A DNA stretch of 64,000 bases, from NCBI GenBank assembly GCA_900539035.1, contig UQAU01000002.1, positions 51,660 to 115,659 of the forward strand, read 5' to 3'. Positions 31,610-40,008 of this stretch are shown in pieces. A program made the position numbers and the translations under genes. Below the pieces are notes generated by a model, which did no database searches, was not told the origin of the DNA, and saw only the letters and a program-made list of their open reading frames with translations. This DNA comes from an uncultured Collinsella sp. GTDB lineage: Bacteria; Actinomycetota; Coriobacteriia; Coriobacteriales; Coriobacteriaceae. How positions within the stretch are numbered: the first letter of the stretch is position 1; the number at the start of each line of letters is the position of its first letter.

Positions 31610-34492
31610 ATGACGCTACTGTATTTCCTTACCCTGTTTCCGCTGGTACCGGCGCTGGGCATGCTGCTCGCGCGCGGTGACCGCGCCCGCGATGCGGTGG
31701 GGCTCATAGGTTCCGGCATTATTATGGCGGTGACAGTTGTAGTCGCCGTCATGTTTTTTGGCACGGGTCCGCAGAGCTTTGAGGTTGCCCCCGGCACCTC
31801 GCATGTGCTCTCGATCATCAGCTCCGCCATCGATGTCATCCTGTGCGCCCTCATCCTGTACAACGCGTACAAATATAGGAACGCGCTCACCACGGTGCTC
31901 GGCGTGGTGCAGCTGGTGGGTTCGGTTGCCTTTTCGGCCATGACGCTGCCCGCGGCCGAAGCCGTCACGGCGACGCCGCTCTACCTGGACTACATGAGCG
32001 TGATCATGGTCCTCGCCGTCGGTATCGTCGGCAGCCTAATCTGCGTGTATGCCCTGGGCTACATGAAGGACTTCCAGGCCCATGACGAGCACGAGGCTGC
32101 GCTACGCGGGCAGACCGCGCCCGACCGTCGCCCGCAGTTCCTGGCGCTTATGTTCCTGTTCCTCTCAGCCATGTTCGTCATCGTGACGAGCGACAACCTT
32201 GAGTGGCTGTTCTGCGGCTGGGAAATCACCACCGTGTGCTCGTTCCTCATGATTGGCTACACGCGCACGCCCGAGGCCATCAAGAACGCCTTCACCCAGA
32301 TCATCCTCAACATGCTGGGCGGCATCGCGTTTTTGGCCGGACTCATGTATCTGCACGTTAACGGCATGCCGCTGACCATCTCGGGCATGATCGAGCTTTC
32401 CGGCGCCGGAACCGCGCAATCCGCGCTGCTAGTGATGCCGGTCGTTCTGCTGTCGCTCGCCGCACTCACCAAGGCCGCGCAGATGCCGTTCCACACTTGG
32501 CTGTTGGGTGCCATGGTTGCCCCCACGCCCACGAGCGCCCTGCTGCACTCATCCACCATGGTCAAGGCCGGCGTATTTCTGATGGTCAAGCTCAGCCCGC
32601 TCTATGCCATCTATCCCGTGACCGGCTTTATGGTCACGAGTGTGGGTGCCATCACGTTTTTGCTCGCTGCCCTCATGGCCATCTCGCAGAGCAACGCCAA
32701 ACGCGTGCTCGCGTACTCCACCATTTCCAACTTGGGCCTCATCAGTGCCTGCTTGGGTGTCGGCGCGCCCGAGGCCGTGTGGGCGGCCATCTTCCTGATC
32801 TTGTTCCACACGGTGGCCAAGTCGCTGCTGTTCCTGTGCGTGGGCACGGCCGAGCATCATATCGGCAGCCGCAATATCGAGGACATGGACGGTATGTTCA
32901 GCCGCATGCCGCACCTGACGCGTCTGATGATGCTGGGCATCATGGGCATGTTCGTGGCGCCGTTTGGCATGCTCGTGTCCAAGTGGGGCGCCCTGGTGGC
33001 GTTTGCGCAGACCGGCAACGTGCTCATGATCATGGTGCTTGCCTTTGGCTCGGCCGCGACGTTTTACTTCTGGGGCAAGTGGCTTGCCAAGCTTTCGGGC
33101 GTCGACCCCACGGCTCAAAACGTTGAGGTCAATGTCCATAAGACCGAATGGATGGCGCTCAACACCATCGCCGCGCTGCTGATTCTGTGCTGCGTGGCGT
33201 TCCCGGTTATCTCGAGCGGTCTGGTGTCGCCTTACTTGGCCATGGTGTTTGGCCGCGTGCCGTACGTTATTGGCAAGGACGCCATGTATCTGATGGTGGT
33301 TATCGTGGCGTTTATCGCCGTGGTGCTGCTGACTTCATTCCGCGTGAGCAACAAACCGCACGTAAACGTATATCTTTCGGGCGTGGGAACCGACAAATAT
33401 CGCCATTTCCGCGGCTCGATGGGACGCGAGGTGAAGGCCGAAAAGCGCAATTGGTACTCGGAGGACGCCCTTGGCGAGAAACGTATCGGCCCCGCGGGCA
33501 GCGTCGTGTGCTGCAGCATTATCTTGTTTGCGCTGCTGTGTTGCGCGTGGATTGGGCCCGAGAGGCTTGCCATGAGTGCGCCCTCGGTGCTGCGCGGTAA
33601 GTATTTCGAAGGCTCGGGCGTCGTGGGCATCTTTATTGGTACCGTGGCGTTTGCCTTGCTGGCACCGCTTGTGGGTGGCCTGATCGACGGCATCGATCGT
33701 AAGCTTTCGGCTCGCATGCAGGGCCGCGTGGGCCCGCGCTTGCTGCAGCCCTTCTACGACGTTGCCAAGCTGCTGCGCAAGGCCCCTGCCAGCGTAAACA
33801 CCATGGACGATACCTACATGGCGTGTGCGCTCATCTTTACCGTGGTGGGCGGCGGCATCTTTGTGTCGGGCTCCAACACGCTGCTGTGCGCCTTTATGGT
33901 GACGCTCGCCGCGATCTTTGTGGTGCTGGCGTCCGCCTCGACGCAAAGCCCGTTTGCCCAGGTCGGCGCCGATCGCGAGTTGCTGCAGGTTATGAGTTAC
34001 GAGCCCGCCGTTCTGCTAATGAGCGTGGGCCTGTACCTTGCCACCGACAGCTTCGATTCCATTGCCGTGACGGGGCAGTCGGCCCCCATCATCGTGTACA
34101 GCGCGCCCATTTTCCTCGCGCTGCTTGCGGTGCTTACCATCAAGCTGCGCAAGTCGCCGTTCGATCTTTCGTACTCGCATCACGCGCATCAGGAGATTGT
34201 CCAGGGCGTCGCCACCGAGATGAGCGGCGGAACGCTGGCCAAGATGACCCTTATGCACTGGTGCGAGACCGTGCTGTTTTTGATGTGGGTGGGCATGTTC
34301 TTTGTTTGGGACAACCCGGTGAGCTGGGCGGTCGCCCTGGTCGTGATGGTCGCGACGTATTTTGTCGAGGTGCTGATCGATAACACCTTCGCACGCAGCA
34401 CCTGGCGCAGCTGCTTTAGGCTCGGATGGGGCGTGGCGCTGGTGTTTGGCCTGCTCAACCTTATGCCCATCCTCGTCGACGTGTTTATTTAG
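31610..34492 (+). CDS. echAB: Fused Ech hydrogenase membrane subunits (EchA-like antiporter plus EchB-like)
   Basis: 960 residues, all membrane. Residues 1-~640 are the NuoL/HyfB/EchA-type antiporter subunit (YMSVIMVLAVGIVGSLICVYALGYM, AAQMPFHTWLLGAMVAPTPTSALLHSSTMVKAGVFL, FHTVAKSLLFLC). Residues ~660-960 are the NuoH/HycD/EchB type (GLIDGIDRKLSARMQGRVGPRLLQPFYDVAKLL, SPFAQVGADRELLQVMSYEPA, SPFDLSYSHHAHQEI). These are usually separate proteins. The pair moves ions across the membrane during ferredoxin-dependent H2 formation. First gene of a five-gene operon; the following genes have 0-12 base gaps. Confidence 0.9.
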   Translation: MTLLYFLTLFPLVPALGMLLARGDRARDAVGLIGSGIIMAVTVVVAVMFFGTGPQSFEVAPGTSHVLSIISSAIDVILCALILYNAYKYRNALTTVLGVVQLVGSVAFSAMTLPAAEAVTATPLYLDYMSVIMVLAVGIVGSLICVYALGYMKDFQAHDEHEAALRGQTAPDRRPQFLALMFLFLSAMFVIVTSDNLEWLFCGWEITTVCSFLMIGYTRTPEAIKNAFTQIILNMLGGIAFLAGLMYLHVNGMPLTISGMIELSGAGTAQSALLVMPVVLLSLAALTKAAQMPFHTWLLGAMVAPTPTSALLHSSTMVKAGVFLMVKLSPLYAIYPVTGFMVTSVGAITFLLAALMAISQSNAKRVLAYSTISNLGLISACLGVGAPEAVWAAIFLILFHTVAKSLLFLCVGTAEHHIGSRNIEDMDGMFSRMPHLTRLMMLGIMGMFVAPFGMLVSKWGALVAFAQTGNVLMIMVLAFGSAATFYFWGKWLAKLSGVDPTAQNVEVNVHKTEWMALNTIAALLILCCVAFPVISSGLVSPYLAMVFGRVPYVIGKDAMYLMVVIVAFIAVVLLTSFRVSNKPHVNVYLSGVGTDKYRHFRGSMGREVKAEKRNWYSEDALGEKRIGPAGSVVCCSIILFALLCCAWIGPERLAMSAPSVLRGKYFEGSGVVGIFIGTVAFALLAPLVGGLIDGIDRKLSARMQGRVGPRLLQPFYDVAKLLRKAPASVNTMDDTYMACALIFTVVGGGIFVSGSNTLLCAFMVTLAAIFVVLASASTQSPFAQVGADRELLQVMSYEPAVLLMSVGLYLATDSFDSIAVTGQSAPIIVYSAPIFLALLAVLTIKLRKSPFDLSYSHHAHQEIVQGVATEMSGGTLAKMTLMHWCETVLFLMWVGMFFVWDNPVSWAVALVVMVATYFVEVLIDNTFARSTWRSCFRLGWGVALVFGLLNLMPILVDVFI

Positions 34493-34504
34493 GAGGCGGC
34501 ATTC

Positions 34505-35101
34505 ATGGATCATAAAATGTCGCGCTCGCCGTGGGTTATTCATTACGACGGCTCGAGCTGCAACGGATGCGATATCGAGGTGCTGGCCTCGCTCACGCCG
34601 CTGTTCGATGCGGAGCGCTTTGGCGTGGTCAACACCGGCAACCCCAAGCATGCGGATATCTTTTTGGTGACGGGGTCGGTCAATGCCCAGAACCTGCCTG
34701 TCGTGCGCCAGATTTACAACCAGATGCTCGAGCCCAAGTGCGTGGTGGCCTGCGGCATCTGCGCGTGTTCGGGCGGCGTGTTCCGCGATGCCTATAACGT
34801 GATCGGCGGCGTGGACCACGCAATTCCCGTGGACGTGTACGCGCCCGGGTGCGCCATTCGTCCCGAGACCGTGATCGACGCCATCGTGGAGGCGTGCGGC
34901 ATCCTGGACCAGAAAGAGGCCGTGATGCGCGCTGGCGGTGACCCGCTTACCGTGGGCGGCGCCGCTACCTGGGACGGTGGCGTTGAGCTGGGCGAGGACG
35001 GGTTTGTGGCTGCGGTGGCCGGGACTGATGGTGCCGGTGAGGCGCCTGCCGCTGGTGACGCGCCTGCTGAGAAGCCCGCCGCTGCAAAGGAGGCCGAGTA
35101 A
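34505..35101 (+). CDS. echC: Ech hydrogenase small subunit (EchC, NuoB-like)
   Basis: 198 residues. Carries the proximal 4Fe-4S cluster: DGSSCNGCDIEVLA, VACGICACSGGVF and VDVYAPGCAIRPE supply the four cysteines. The fold matches NuoB/EchC (~140-150 residues). A C-terminal tail of ~45 residues, rich in Ala, Gly, Pro and Glu (GAGEAPAAGDAPAEKP), is extra. ATG 34505 follows AGGAGG; the stop overlaps the next start. Confidence 0.93.
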   Translation: MDHKMSRSPWVIHYDGSSCNGCDIEVLASLTPLFDAERFGVVNTGNPKHADIFLVTGSVNAQNLPVVRQIYNQMLEPKCVVACGICACSGGVFRDAYNVIGGVDHAIPVDVYAPGCAIRPETVIDAIVEACGILDQKEAVMRAGGDPLTVGGAATWDGGVELGEDGFVAAVAGTDGAGEAPAAGDAPAEKPAAAKEAE

Positions 35102-35787
35102 TGCAAAAGGCAATCTATACCACCGCCGGGATCGATGAGCTGTTGCCGCATGTGCAGGCGCTCAAGGGTGCCGGCGCGCGCTTTGTGCAGATGCATGCTG
35201 AGCGCTGTGTGGACGACGGATCGTATCGCCTGGTCTATACGTTTATCAACGTCCGCGCTGCGCAAGAGCAGATTGCGCGGGACGGCAACTATGCGATCGA
35301 GAACCTGGTGGTCGAGGGTATCGACCAGCACCAGGAGATTCCGTCCATCAGCTCGTACTATCCGGCGGTGTTCCCGTTCGAGAACGAGGCGCATGACCTA
35401 TTTGGTCTTGCCATCACCGGCATGCAGATCGACTTCAAGGGCTTTTTCTACCAGGTCTCGACTGCCGAACCCATGAGCGTCATCACGCCCGAGGTGAAGG
35501 CCGCGCGCGAGAAGGCCATGAAGGTCCGCGCCGCCGCCGAGGCCAAGGCGCGCAAGGCTGCGGCCGAGAAGGCCGCCGCTGCTGTGGCTGCTGCAGGGGA
35601 GGGCGCTGCGAGCGCCGGCGATGCCGCGGGCTCCGATGCTCAGCACGATGAGGCTGCTGCGAAGGCCGCGCTCAAGGCTGCCGAGATGGAGGCAAAGCTC
35701 GCTGCCATGGATCCCGAGAAAGCAGCCAAGGTCCGCGCGGCGCTTGCCGCCAAGGCCGCCCGCGACAAGCAGAAAAAGGAGGCGTAA
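35101..35787 (+). CDS. echD: Ech hydrogenase subunit D (NuoC-like)
   Basis: 228 residues. The first ~135 match the NuoC/EchD 30-kDa type (DGSYRLVYTFINVRAAQEQIARD, SISSYYPAVFPFENEAHDLFGLAITGM). The rest is a long Ala/Lys/Glu-rich region (about 140-228) predicted to form a charged helix; it is not part of the family. EchD has no redox centre and holds the small and large subunits together. The start overlaps the echC stop (TAATG). Confidence 0.9.
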   Translation: MQKAIYTTAGIDELLPHVQALKGAGARFVQMHAERCVDDGSYRLVYTFINVRAAQEQIARDGNYAIENLVVEGIDQHQEIPSISSYYPAVFPFENEAHDLFGLAITGMQIDFKGFFYQVSTAEPMSVITPEVKAAREKAMKVRAAAEAKARKAAAEKAAAAVAAAGEGAASAGDAAGSDAQHDEAAAKAALKAAEMEAKLAAMDPEKAAKVRAALAAKAARDKQKKEA

Positions 35788-35792
35788 GGCCC

Positions 35793-36881
35793 ATGGCACA
35801 TCGCTCCGTCATTCCATTTGGCCCGCAGCACCCGGTGCTGCCCGAGCCGCTTCATCTGGACCTGGTGATTGAGGACGACCGCGTTCTCGAGGCAATTCCG
35901 CAGATCGGCTTTGTGCACCGCGGACTCGAGAAGCTCACCGAAAAGCGCGATATGCATCAGTTTGGCTACATCGCCGAGCGCATCTGCGGCATCTGCGCCG
36001 TGGGCCACAGCTGCGGCTATGCCAGCGCCTGCGAGCGCATGCTCGATATCGAGGTGCCTGACCGCGTGCAGTATATCCGCACCATTCTGCACGAGCTTTC
36101 GCGCATTCACTCGCATCTGCTGTGGCTGGGCCTGCTCGCCGATGCCTTTGGCTTTGAGGCGCTGTTCTATCGGTCTTGGACGCTGCGCGAGCAGATTCTC
36201 AAGATCTTTGAGAGCACCTGCGGCGGCCGCGTGATTCTGTCGATCAACGAGATCGGCGGCCTTAAGCACGACATTGAGGACTCCGAGCTGGCGGGTATTG
36301 TCCAGACGCTCGACGCCATGCGCCCCGACTACGAGGCCCTGGTGCATACGTTTTTGGACGACAACAGCTGCGGCGAGCGCCTGCATGGCGTTGGTGTGAT
36401 CAGCAAGAAGGACGCGCTGGACCTTTCGATGGTCGGCCCGTTCGGTCGCGCCTCGGGCGTGGATTACGACGTGCGCATGTTTGGCGACGGCGCCTATGCG
36501 GATCTTGCCGCGTTTGAGCCCATCGTGGCGACCGACGGCGACTGCTATGCCCGCTGCCAGGTGCGTTGTGCCGAGGTCACGCAGGCCATGGACATTATCA
36601 AGGAGCTTGTGGGCAAGATTCCGCACGACGGTATCGGCGGGCGTACCAAGCTCACGCCGGCCGATGGCGCGCGCGGCGAGGTTGTGATTGAGCAGCCGCG
36701 CGGCGAGGCGTATTACTATGTGCGCGGCAACGGCACCAAGAACCTGGACCGCTTCCGCGTGCGCACGCCGACGTCGCAGAACCTGGCGGGTCTGACGCAT
36801 GCGCTGCAGGGCGTGCTCCTTGCCAACGTGCCCATGATCATCCTGACCATCGACCCCTGCATTAGCTGCACGGAAAGGTAG
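35793..36881 (+). CDS. echE: Ech hydrogenase large subunit (EchE, NiFe active site)
   Basis: 362 residues. Both NiFe ligand pairs are present: ERICGICAVGHS near the N-terminus (L1) and DPCISCTER at the very end (L2), so this is a true hydrogenase rather than a complex I subunit. The protein ends 3 residues after the L2 cysteine, so no C-terminal peptide has to be removed by an endopeptidase, as known for some Ech enzymes. HRGLEKLTEKRDMHQFGYIAERICG is typical of group 4 enzymes. Preceded by AGGAGG. No hyp maturation genes occur in the window. Confidence 0.95.
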   Translation: MAHRSVIPFGPQHPVLPEPLHLDLVIEDDRVLEAIPQIGFVHRGLEKLTEKRDMHQFGYIAERICGICAVGHSCGYASACERMLDIEVPDRVQYIRTILHELSRIHSHLLWLGLLADAFGFEALFYRSWTLREQILKIFESTCGGRVILSINEIGGLKHDIEDSELAGIVQTLDAMRPDYEALVHTFLDDNSCGERLHGVGVISKKDALDLSMVGPFGRASGVDYDVRMFGDGAYADLAAFEPIVATDGDCYARCQVRCAEVTQAMDIIKELVGKIPHDGIGGRTKLTPADGARGEVVIEQPRGEAYYYVRGNGTKNLDRFRVRTPTSQNLAGLTHALQGVLLANVPMIILTIDPCISCTER

Positions 36882-36888
36882 GCGCGGC

Positions 36889-37230
36889 ATGAGTTTACTG
36901 ACATTTGCCAAGACGGCCTTGGGTTCTATGGTCAAGCAACCGGTCACGGTGTGCTATCCGCAGGAGGAGCTGACGGCGCCCAAGCGCTTGCGCGGGCACA
37001 TCGTCAACGACATGGACGTGTGCATCTGCTGCGGCATGTGCGCGCGTCGCTGCCCGGCGGGCGCACTCGCGGTCGATCGCAAGGGTGGAACGTGGTCAAT
37101 TGACCCGTACGCCTGCGTGGTGTGCGGCGAGTGCATCGAAAGCTGCCCCAAACATTGCCTGACTATGGACACCGCCCGTACTCCAGTCACGGCGGATAAG
37201 ACTCCCACGGTAGAAACCAAGCCGGAGTAG
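36889..37230 (+). CDS. echF: Ech hydrogenase ferredoxin-like subunit (EchF)
   Basis: 113 residues with two 4Fe-4S motifs: CICCGMCARRCPAGAL and CVVCGECIESCPKHCL. It passes electrons from ferredoxin to EchC. The N-terminal ~35 residues (SLLTFAKTALGSMVKQPVTVCYP) look like the membrane-associated start of HyfH/EchF proteins. Last gene of the operon, followed by a strong hairpin. Confidence 0.94.
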   Translation: MSLLTFAKTALGSMVKQPVTVCYPQEELTAPKRLRGHIVNDMDVCICCGMCARRCPAGALAVDRKGGTWSIDPYACVVCGECIESCPKHCLTMDTARTPVTADKTPTVETKPE

Positions 37231-37251
37231 CGTTGGAATAGAGCTGGAATA

Positions 37252-37285
37252 GGGGCCGGTGGGGCAAAAATGCCCCACCGGCCCC
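37252..37285 (+). terminator. Hairpin at the end of the hydrogenase operon
   Basis: A perfect 15-bp stem: GGGGCCGGTGGGGCA (37252-37266) and its complement at 37271-37285 with an AAAA loop. There is no T-run, so termination efficiency is uncertain. Confidence 0.7.
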
Positions 37286-37316
37286 GCGCTTAACGCGCGG
37301 TGGAGCCGCCGCGAAC

Positions 37317-37468
37317 AAAACTATGCCGGATTACGGGGCTGGATAGCGAACCTCCGACCATACAGAAAATTGCAAAAACAAAACCGCAGGTAGACAGCCT
37401 GCCGCTTTCCATAAAATGAAGGTATGGATGAGGGTTCCGACTTTAGCCCCGTAATCCGGCATAGTTTT
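37317..37468. repeat. MITE-like palindrome 1, 152 bp
   Basis: 24-bp perfect terminal inverted repeats (AAAACTATGCCGGATTACGG... at 37317-37340 and its complement at 37445-37468). The interior contains CCATAC/GTATGG and a GCAGG-tagaca-CCTGC core. The flank continues TTTTGAAATGGCA, as in element 3. No gene in 37286-38027. Confidence 0.85.
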
Positions 37469-37563
37469 GAAATGGCACCATATCAGTACCAGCCCCTGAT
37501 CCCTCGGGGACGGAGGAAAACGGATCATTCTGGCCTTGCGAGGGCCGCTACGTGACCCGTCTG

Positions 37564-37721
37564 CCACGAAACGGGCCCATCTACTACGTTTAGGCCGCTA
37601 CCCTCAACCATGCCAAAAAACGCGAAAACAAAATTGCAGGTAGAACGCCTGCGGTTTTTCATGAAACGCGGTTATGGTCGGGGGTGTCGAGTCAAACGTA
37701 GTAGATGGGCCGATTTCGTGG
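37564..37721. repeat. MITE-like palindrome 2
   Basis: GGCCCATCTACTACGTTT (37574-37591) is exactly inverted at 37694-37711; outer CCACGAAA/TTTCGTGG arms at 37564-37571 and 37714-37721 extend it. The interior has the same kind of core as element 1 (TTGCAGGTAGAACGCCTGCGG). A direct repeat AAAACGGATCATT-type word flanks both sides (near 37528 and 37757). Confidence 0.8.
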
Positions 37722-37814
37722 CGGACGCCGTCAGCCGATCTTCGCGGGCGGAAGAAAACGGATCATTTTGGTCCCGCGAGGCTTGCAGAGGCACTCGTGC
37801 AGGGCCGCCCGAAC

Positions 37815-37966
37815 AAAACTATGTCGGTTTACTACGACGAATTCGACATTCCCGACCATGACTGCATTTTTCAAAATAATGCAAGCGTTCTACCTGCGGT
37901 TCTGCAAGCGCGCAATTTGCCGTGGCCGAAGGTGGGCGATTCATCGTAGTAAACCGGCATAGTTTT
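37815..37966. repeat. MITE-like palindrome 3, 152 bp
   Basis: AAAACTATGTCGGTTTACTA (37815 onward, 23 bases in all) is inverted at 37944-37966 with one G-U. The length equals element 1 and the outer bases are the same, but the inner core is reversed (GCGTTCTACCTGC versus GCAGGTAGAACGC in element 2). Confidence 0.82.
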
Positions 37967-38027
37967 GAAATGGCATTAGATCGGTGGCAGCCATTTTGTT
38001 ATGCCGGGGCGGTCGGTCGTTGGGTAA

Positions 38028-38657
38028 TTACCCTCGCAGGTAGGCGATGGCGATTTGGGTGCGGTTGCGCAGACCCATCTTTGCCAGAATCGAGCTGATG
38101 TGGTTGCGCACGGTGCCTTCGCCCATATAGGCGGTGGCAGCGATCTCCTTGTTGTCGAGGCCGCGGGCGATAAGCTCGGCGACTTCGAACTCGCGGTCGG
38201 TCAGGCTGGCAAAGGCCGCGGGCCGGCGAGGCGTGCCCGCCTCGACGTCCGTTCCGTCAAAATCGATGTCCTCGATCGCCTTTCCCTCGAGCACGCGTTT
38301 GCCGTCTATGACCTGGGCCAACGCCGGCGGAATGGCGGCGACATCGGTTTTGATCAGGTAGCCGCGGGCACCCAGCTTGAGTGCCGACACAATGTATTCG
38401 TCATCCGAAAACGTCGTCAGAAACACCACGCGCGCCGCAGGGTCGCGCTCAAGGATCTCGCGGGCCGCCGAAAGCCCGTCGCGCCCCGGCATCTGAATGT
38501 CGAGCAGCGCGATATCGGGTGCGTGTTCGGCATAGAGAGCCACTGCGTCGTTGCCGTCGGCGCCGGTACCCACCACCTCGATCTGCGGCTGGGCGCCCAG
38601 GATAATCTTGAGCGAATCGACCACCAAGCGGTCGTCGTCGACAACGATGAGCCTCAT
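38028..38657 (-). CDS. LuxR/NarL-family response regulator
   Basis: 209 residues: receiver domain (MRLIVVDDDRLVVDSLKIILG, phosphoacceptor Asp in DIALLDIQMPGRDG, VFLTTFSDDEYIVSALKLGARGYLIK) and a C-terminal GerE-type HTH (LTDREFEVAELIARGLDNKEIAATAYMGEGTVRNHISSILAKMGLRNRTQ). Overlaps the kinase gene by 4 bases (ATGA), so they are coupled. It probably controls the divergent ABC-2 exporter, as LuxR-type pairs do in Bacillus antibiotic-response loci. Confidence 0.95.
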   Translation of the reverse strand: MRLIVVDDDRLVVDSLKIILGAQPQIEVVGTGADGNDAVALYAEHAPDIALLDIQMPGRDGLSAAREILERDPAARVVFLTTFSDDEYIVSALKLGARGYLIKTDVAAIPPALAQVIDGKRVLEGKAIEDIDFDGTDVEAGTPRRPAAFASLTDREFEVAELIARGLDNKEIAATAYMGEGTVRNHISSILAKMGLRNRTQIAIAYLRG

Positions 38658-39799
38658 CGGTCCTCATCTCCTTGCTGTTTGGGAACGGTGGCAAACACGC
38701 GCCAGCCGCCGGCGCTGGCACGCGGGCCGGCGGTGAAGGTGCCGCCAAGCGCCTCGATGCGCTCGCGCATGGAGGCGAGCCCCATGCCCTCCGCGGCGCC
38801 GCGGCTGCTTGCTTGGACCCCGCCCGCGCCATCGTCGGTAACGATGAGCTGGTAAAACGACGGATGCTCCATGCATCGTACGGTGACGGTCTGGGCGCAA
38901 GCGTGGCGCATGGTGTTGGAGAGCGCCTCGCGCAGGACCGCCGCAAAGCAGTTGGCGACGTTTGCGGGCGCATGTTCGGCCAAAACTTCAAGCTCAATCT
39001 GCGGGCCGCCGTCCGAGCGCGCGCCTTCAACAATACGTTCGAGCTGCACGGAAAGGTCGACGGCGTTGTCGTTGAGCGCGTGGACGCTGGCGCGCACAAG
39101 CTGGAGCGCCTCGTCAACCGTGCGTTTGACGTCGGCGAAATCGGCGGCGACGCCGGGCTCGTCGGCATGGACTACGCGCAAGGCTTCGGCCTGCAGTGAG
39201 GCGCGCGTGAGTTGGTGCCCGACGTTATCGTGGATCTCGCGCGCGATGCGGGCGCGTTCGGCGAGCGTCGCGAGCTCGACTTCGTAGTCCTGGCGGTCGG
39301 CAAGATCGCGGTTGTGCGCCTCGAGCGCGAGGGCTCGTTCTTGCAGCTCATCGCGGATACGGCGCATGCGCTGCTGCTCGCGCTCTAACTGGGCGGTACG
39401 TAGCGATAACAAGATGGCGGCAACCGAAAGGATGGCGGTCAGCAGGAGCGTTCGGGCGGGAAGCATGCCGGCGCGGAAATCCGCAGCGAGTACGAAGGCA
39501 AAAATGGTGGCCACACCCAGCGCAGGCCAGACACGCTCACGGTGCACGCGTCGCGCGATGTCATAAAAGGCGAGGGGCGCAAACGGCACAAACGGCGGCA
39601 CGAAGACAGCCGCGATGATGTAAACGTAACTCGCGGCCTCGCTTGTGCGGCGTGTGCGTTCCCCCTGTGCGACCTCGGCCAGCGAGGTGGCAATAACGCC
39701 AAGGCAAAACGCCGCGACCAGGCGAGCGTCCACAGCAAGGCCCAGAGCGGCCGCAATGCAGCACGCCAGCACGATCGATTTGTCGAAAAGCCTGTTCAT
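38654..39799 (-). CDS. Sensor histidine kinase (HisKA_3 type)
   Basis: 381 residues. About five N-terminal membrane helices without a large outer domain (~8-150), a coiled coil (AQLEREQQRMRRIRDELQERALALEAHN), phosphorylation His in ARIAREIHDNVGHQLT, and an ATPase domain (REALSNTMRHA, VTDDGAGG, GMGLASMRERIEALGG). Membrane-embedded sensors like this often detect lipid or membrane-active antibiotics. ATG 39799 has no good ribosome site; the longer frame to 39973 overlaps the divergent control region. Paired with the response regulator. Confidence 0.93.
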   Translation of the reverse strand: MNRLFDKSIVLACCIAAALGLAVDARLVAAFCLGVIATSLAEVAQGERTRRTSEAASYVYIIAAVFVPPFVPFAPLAFYDIARRVHRERVWPALGVATIFAFVLAADFRAGMLPARTLLLTAILSVAAILLSLRTAQLEREQQRMRRIRDELQERALALEAHNRDLADRQDYEVELATLAERARIAREIHDNVGHQLTRASLQAEALRVVHADEPGVAADFADVKRTVDEALQLVRASVHALNDNAVDLSVQLERIVEGARSDGGPQIELEVLAEHAPANVANCFAAVLREALSNTMRHACAQTVTVRCMEHPSFYQLIVTDDGAGGVQASSRGAAEGMGLASMRERIEALGGTFTAGPRASAGGWRVFATVPKQQGDEDR

Positions 39800-40008
39800 A
39801 CGGGTATTGTACGCGATGCTGCGCGCGGGGGAGGCGCCGCCCGGGGCAACCGTGACATTCCTCTCGCGCGGCAAAGCGGCGCCGATCGCTCGCGCGAGCG
39901 GGGGTTTCGCCTCCGCCCCCGCACTCGTGACAAAGCTCACTGGCGCGCGCCGGCGGCTCCTGCGATGATGCAATCGTACCGGGCCGCAATCAACGGAAGG
40001 GCCGCCTC

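Noticed and set aside
35793..36881. NADH dehydrogenase (complex I) NuoD
   Set aside because: Both NiFe cysteine pairs (CGIC and DPCISC) are present, which complex I subunits lack.
37610..37962. Short overlapping frames of 83-91 residues in the MITE-like region
   Set aside because: They follow the palindromes, have no ribosome sites and no recognisable domains.
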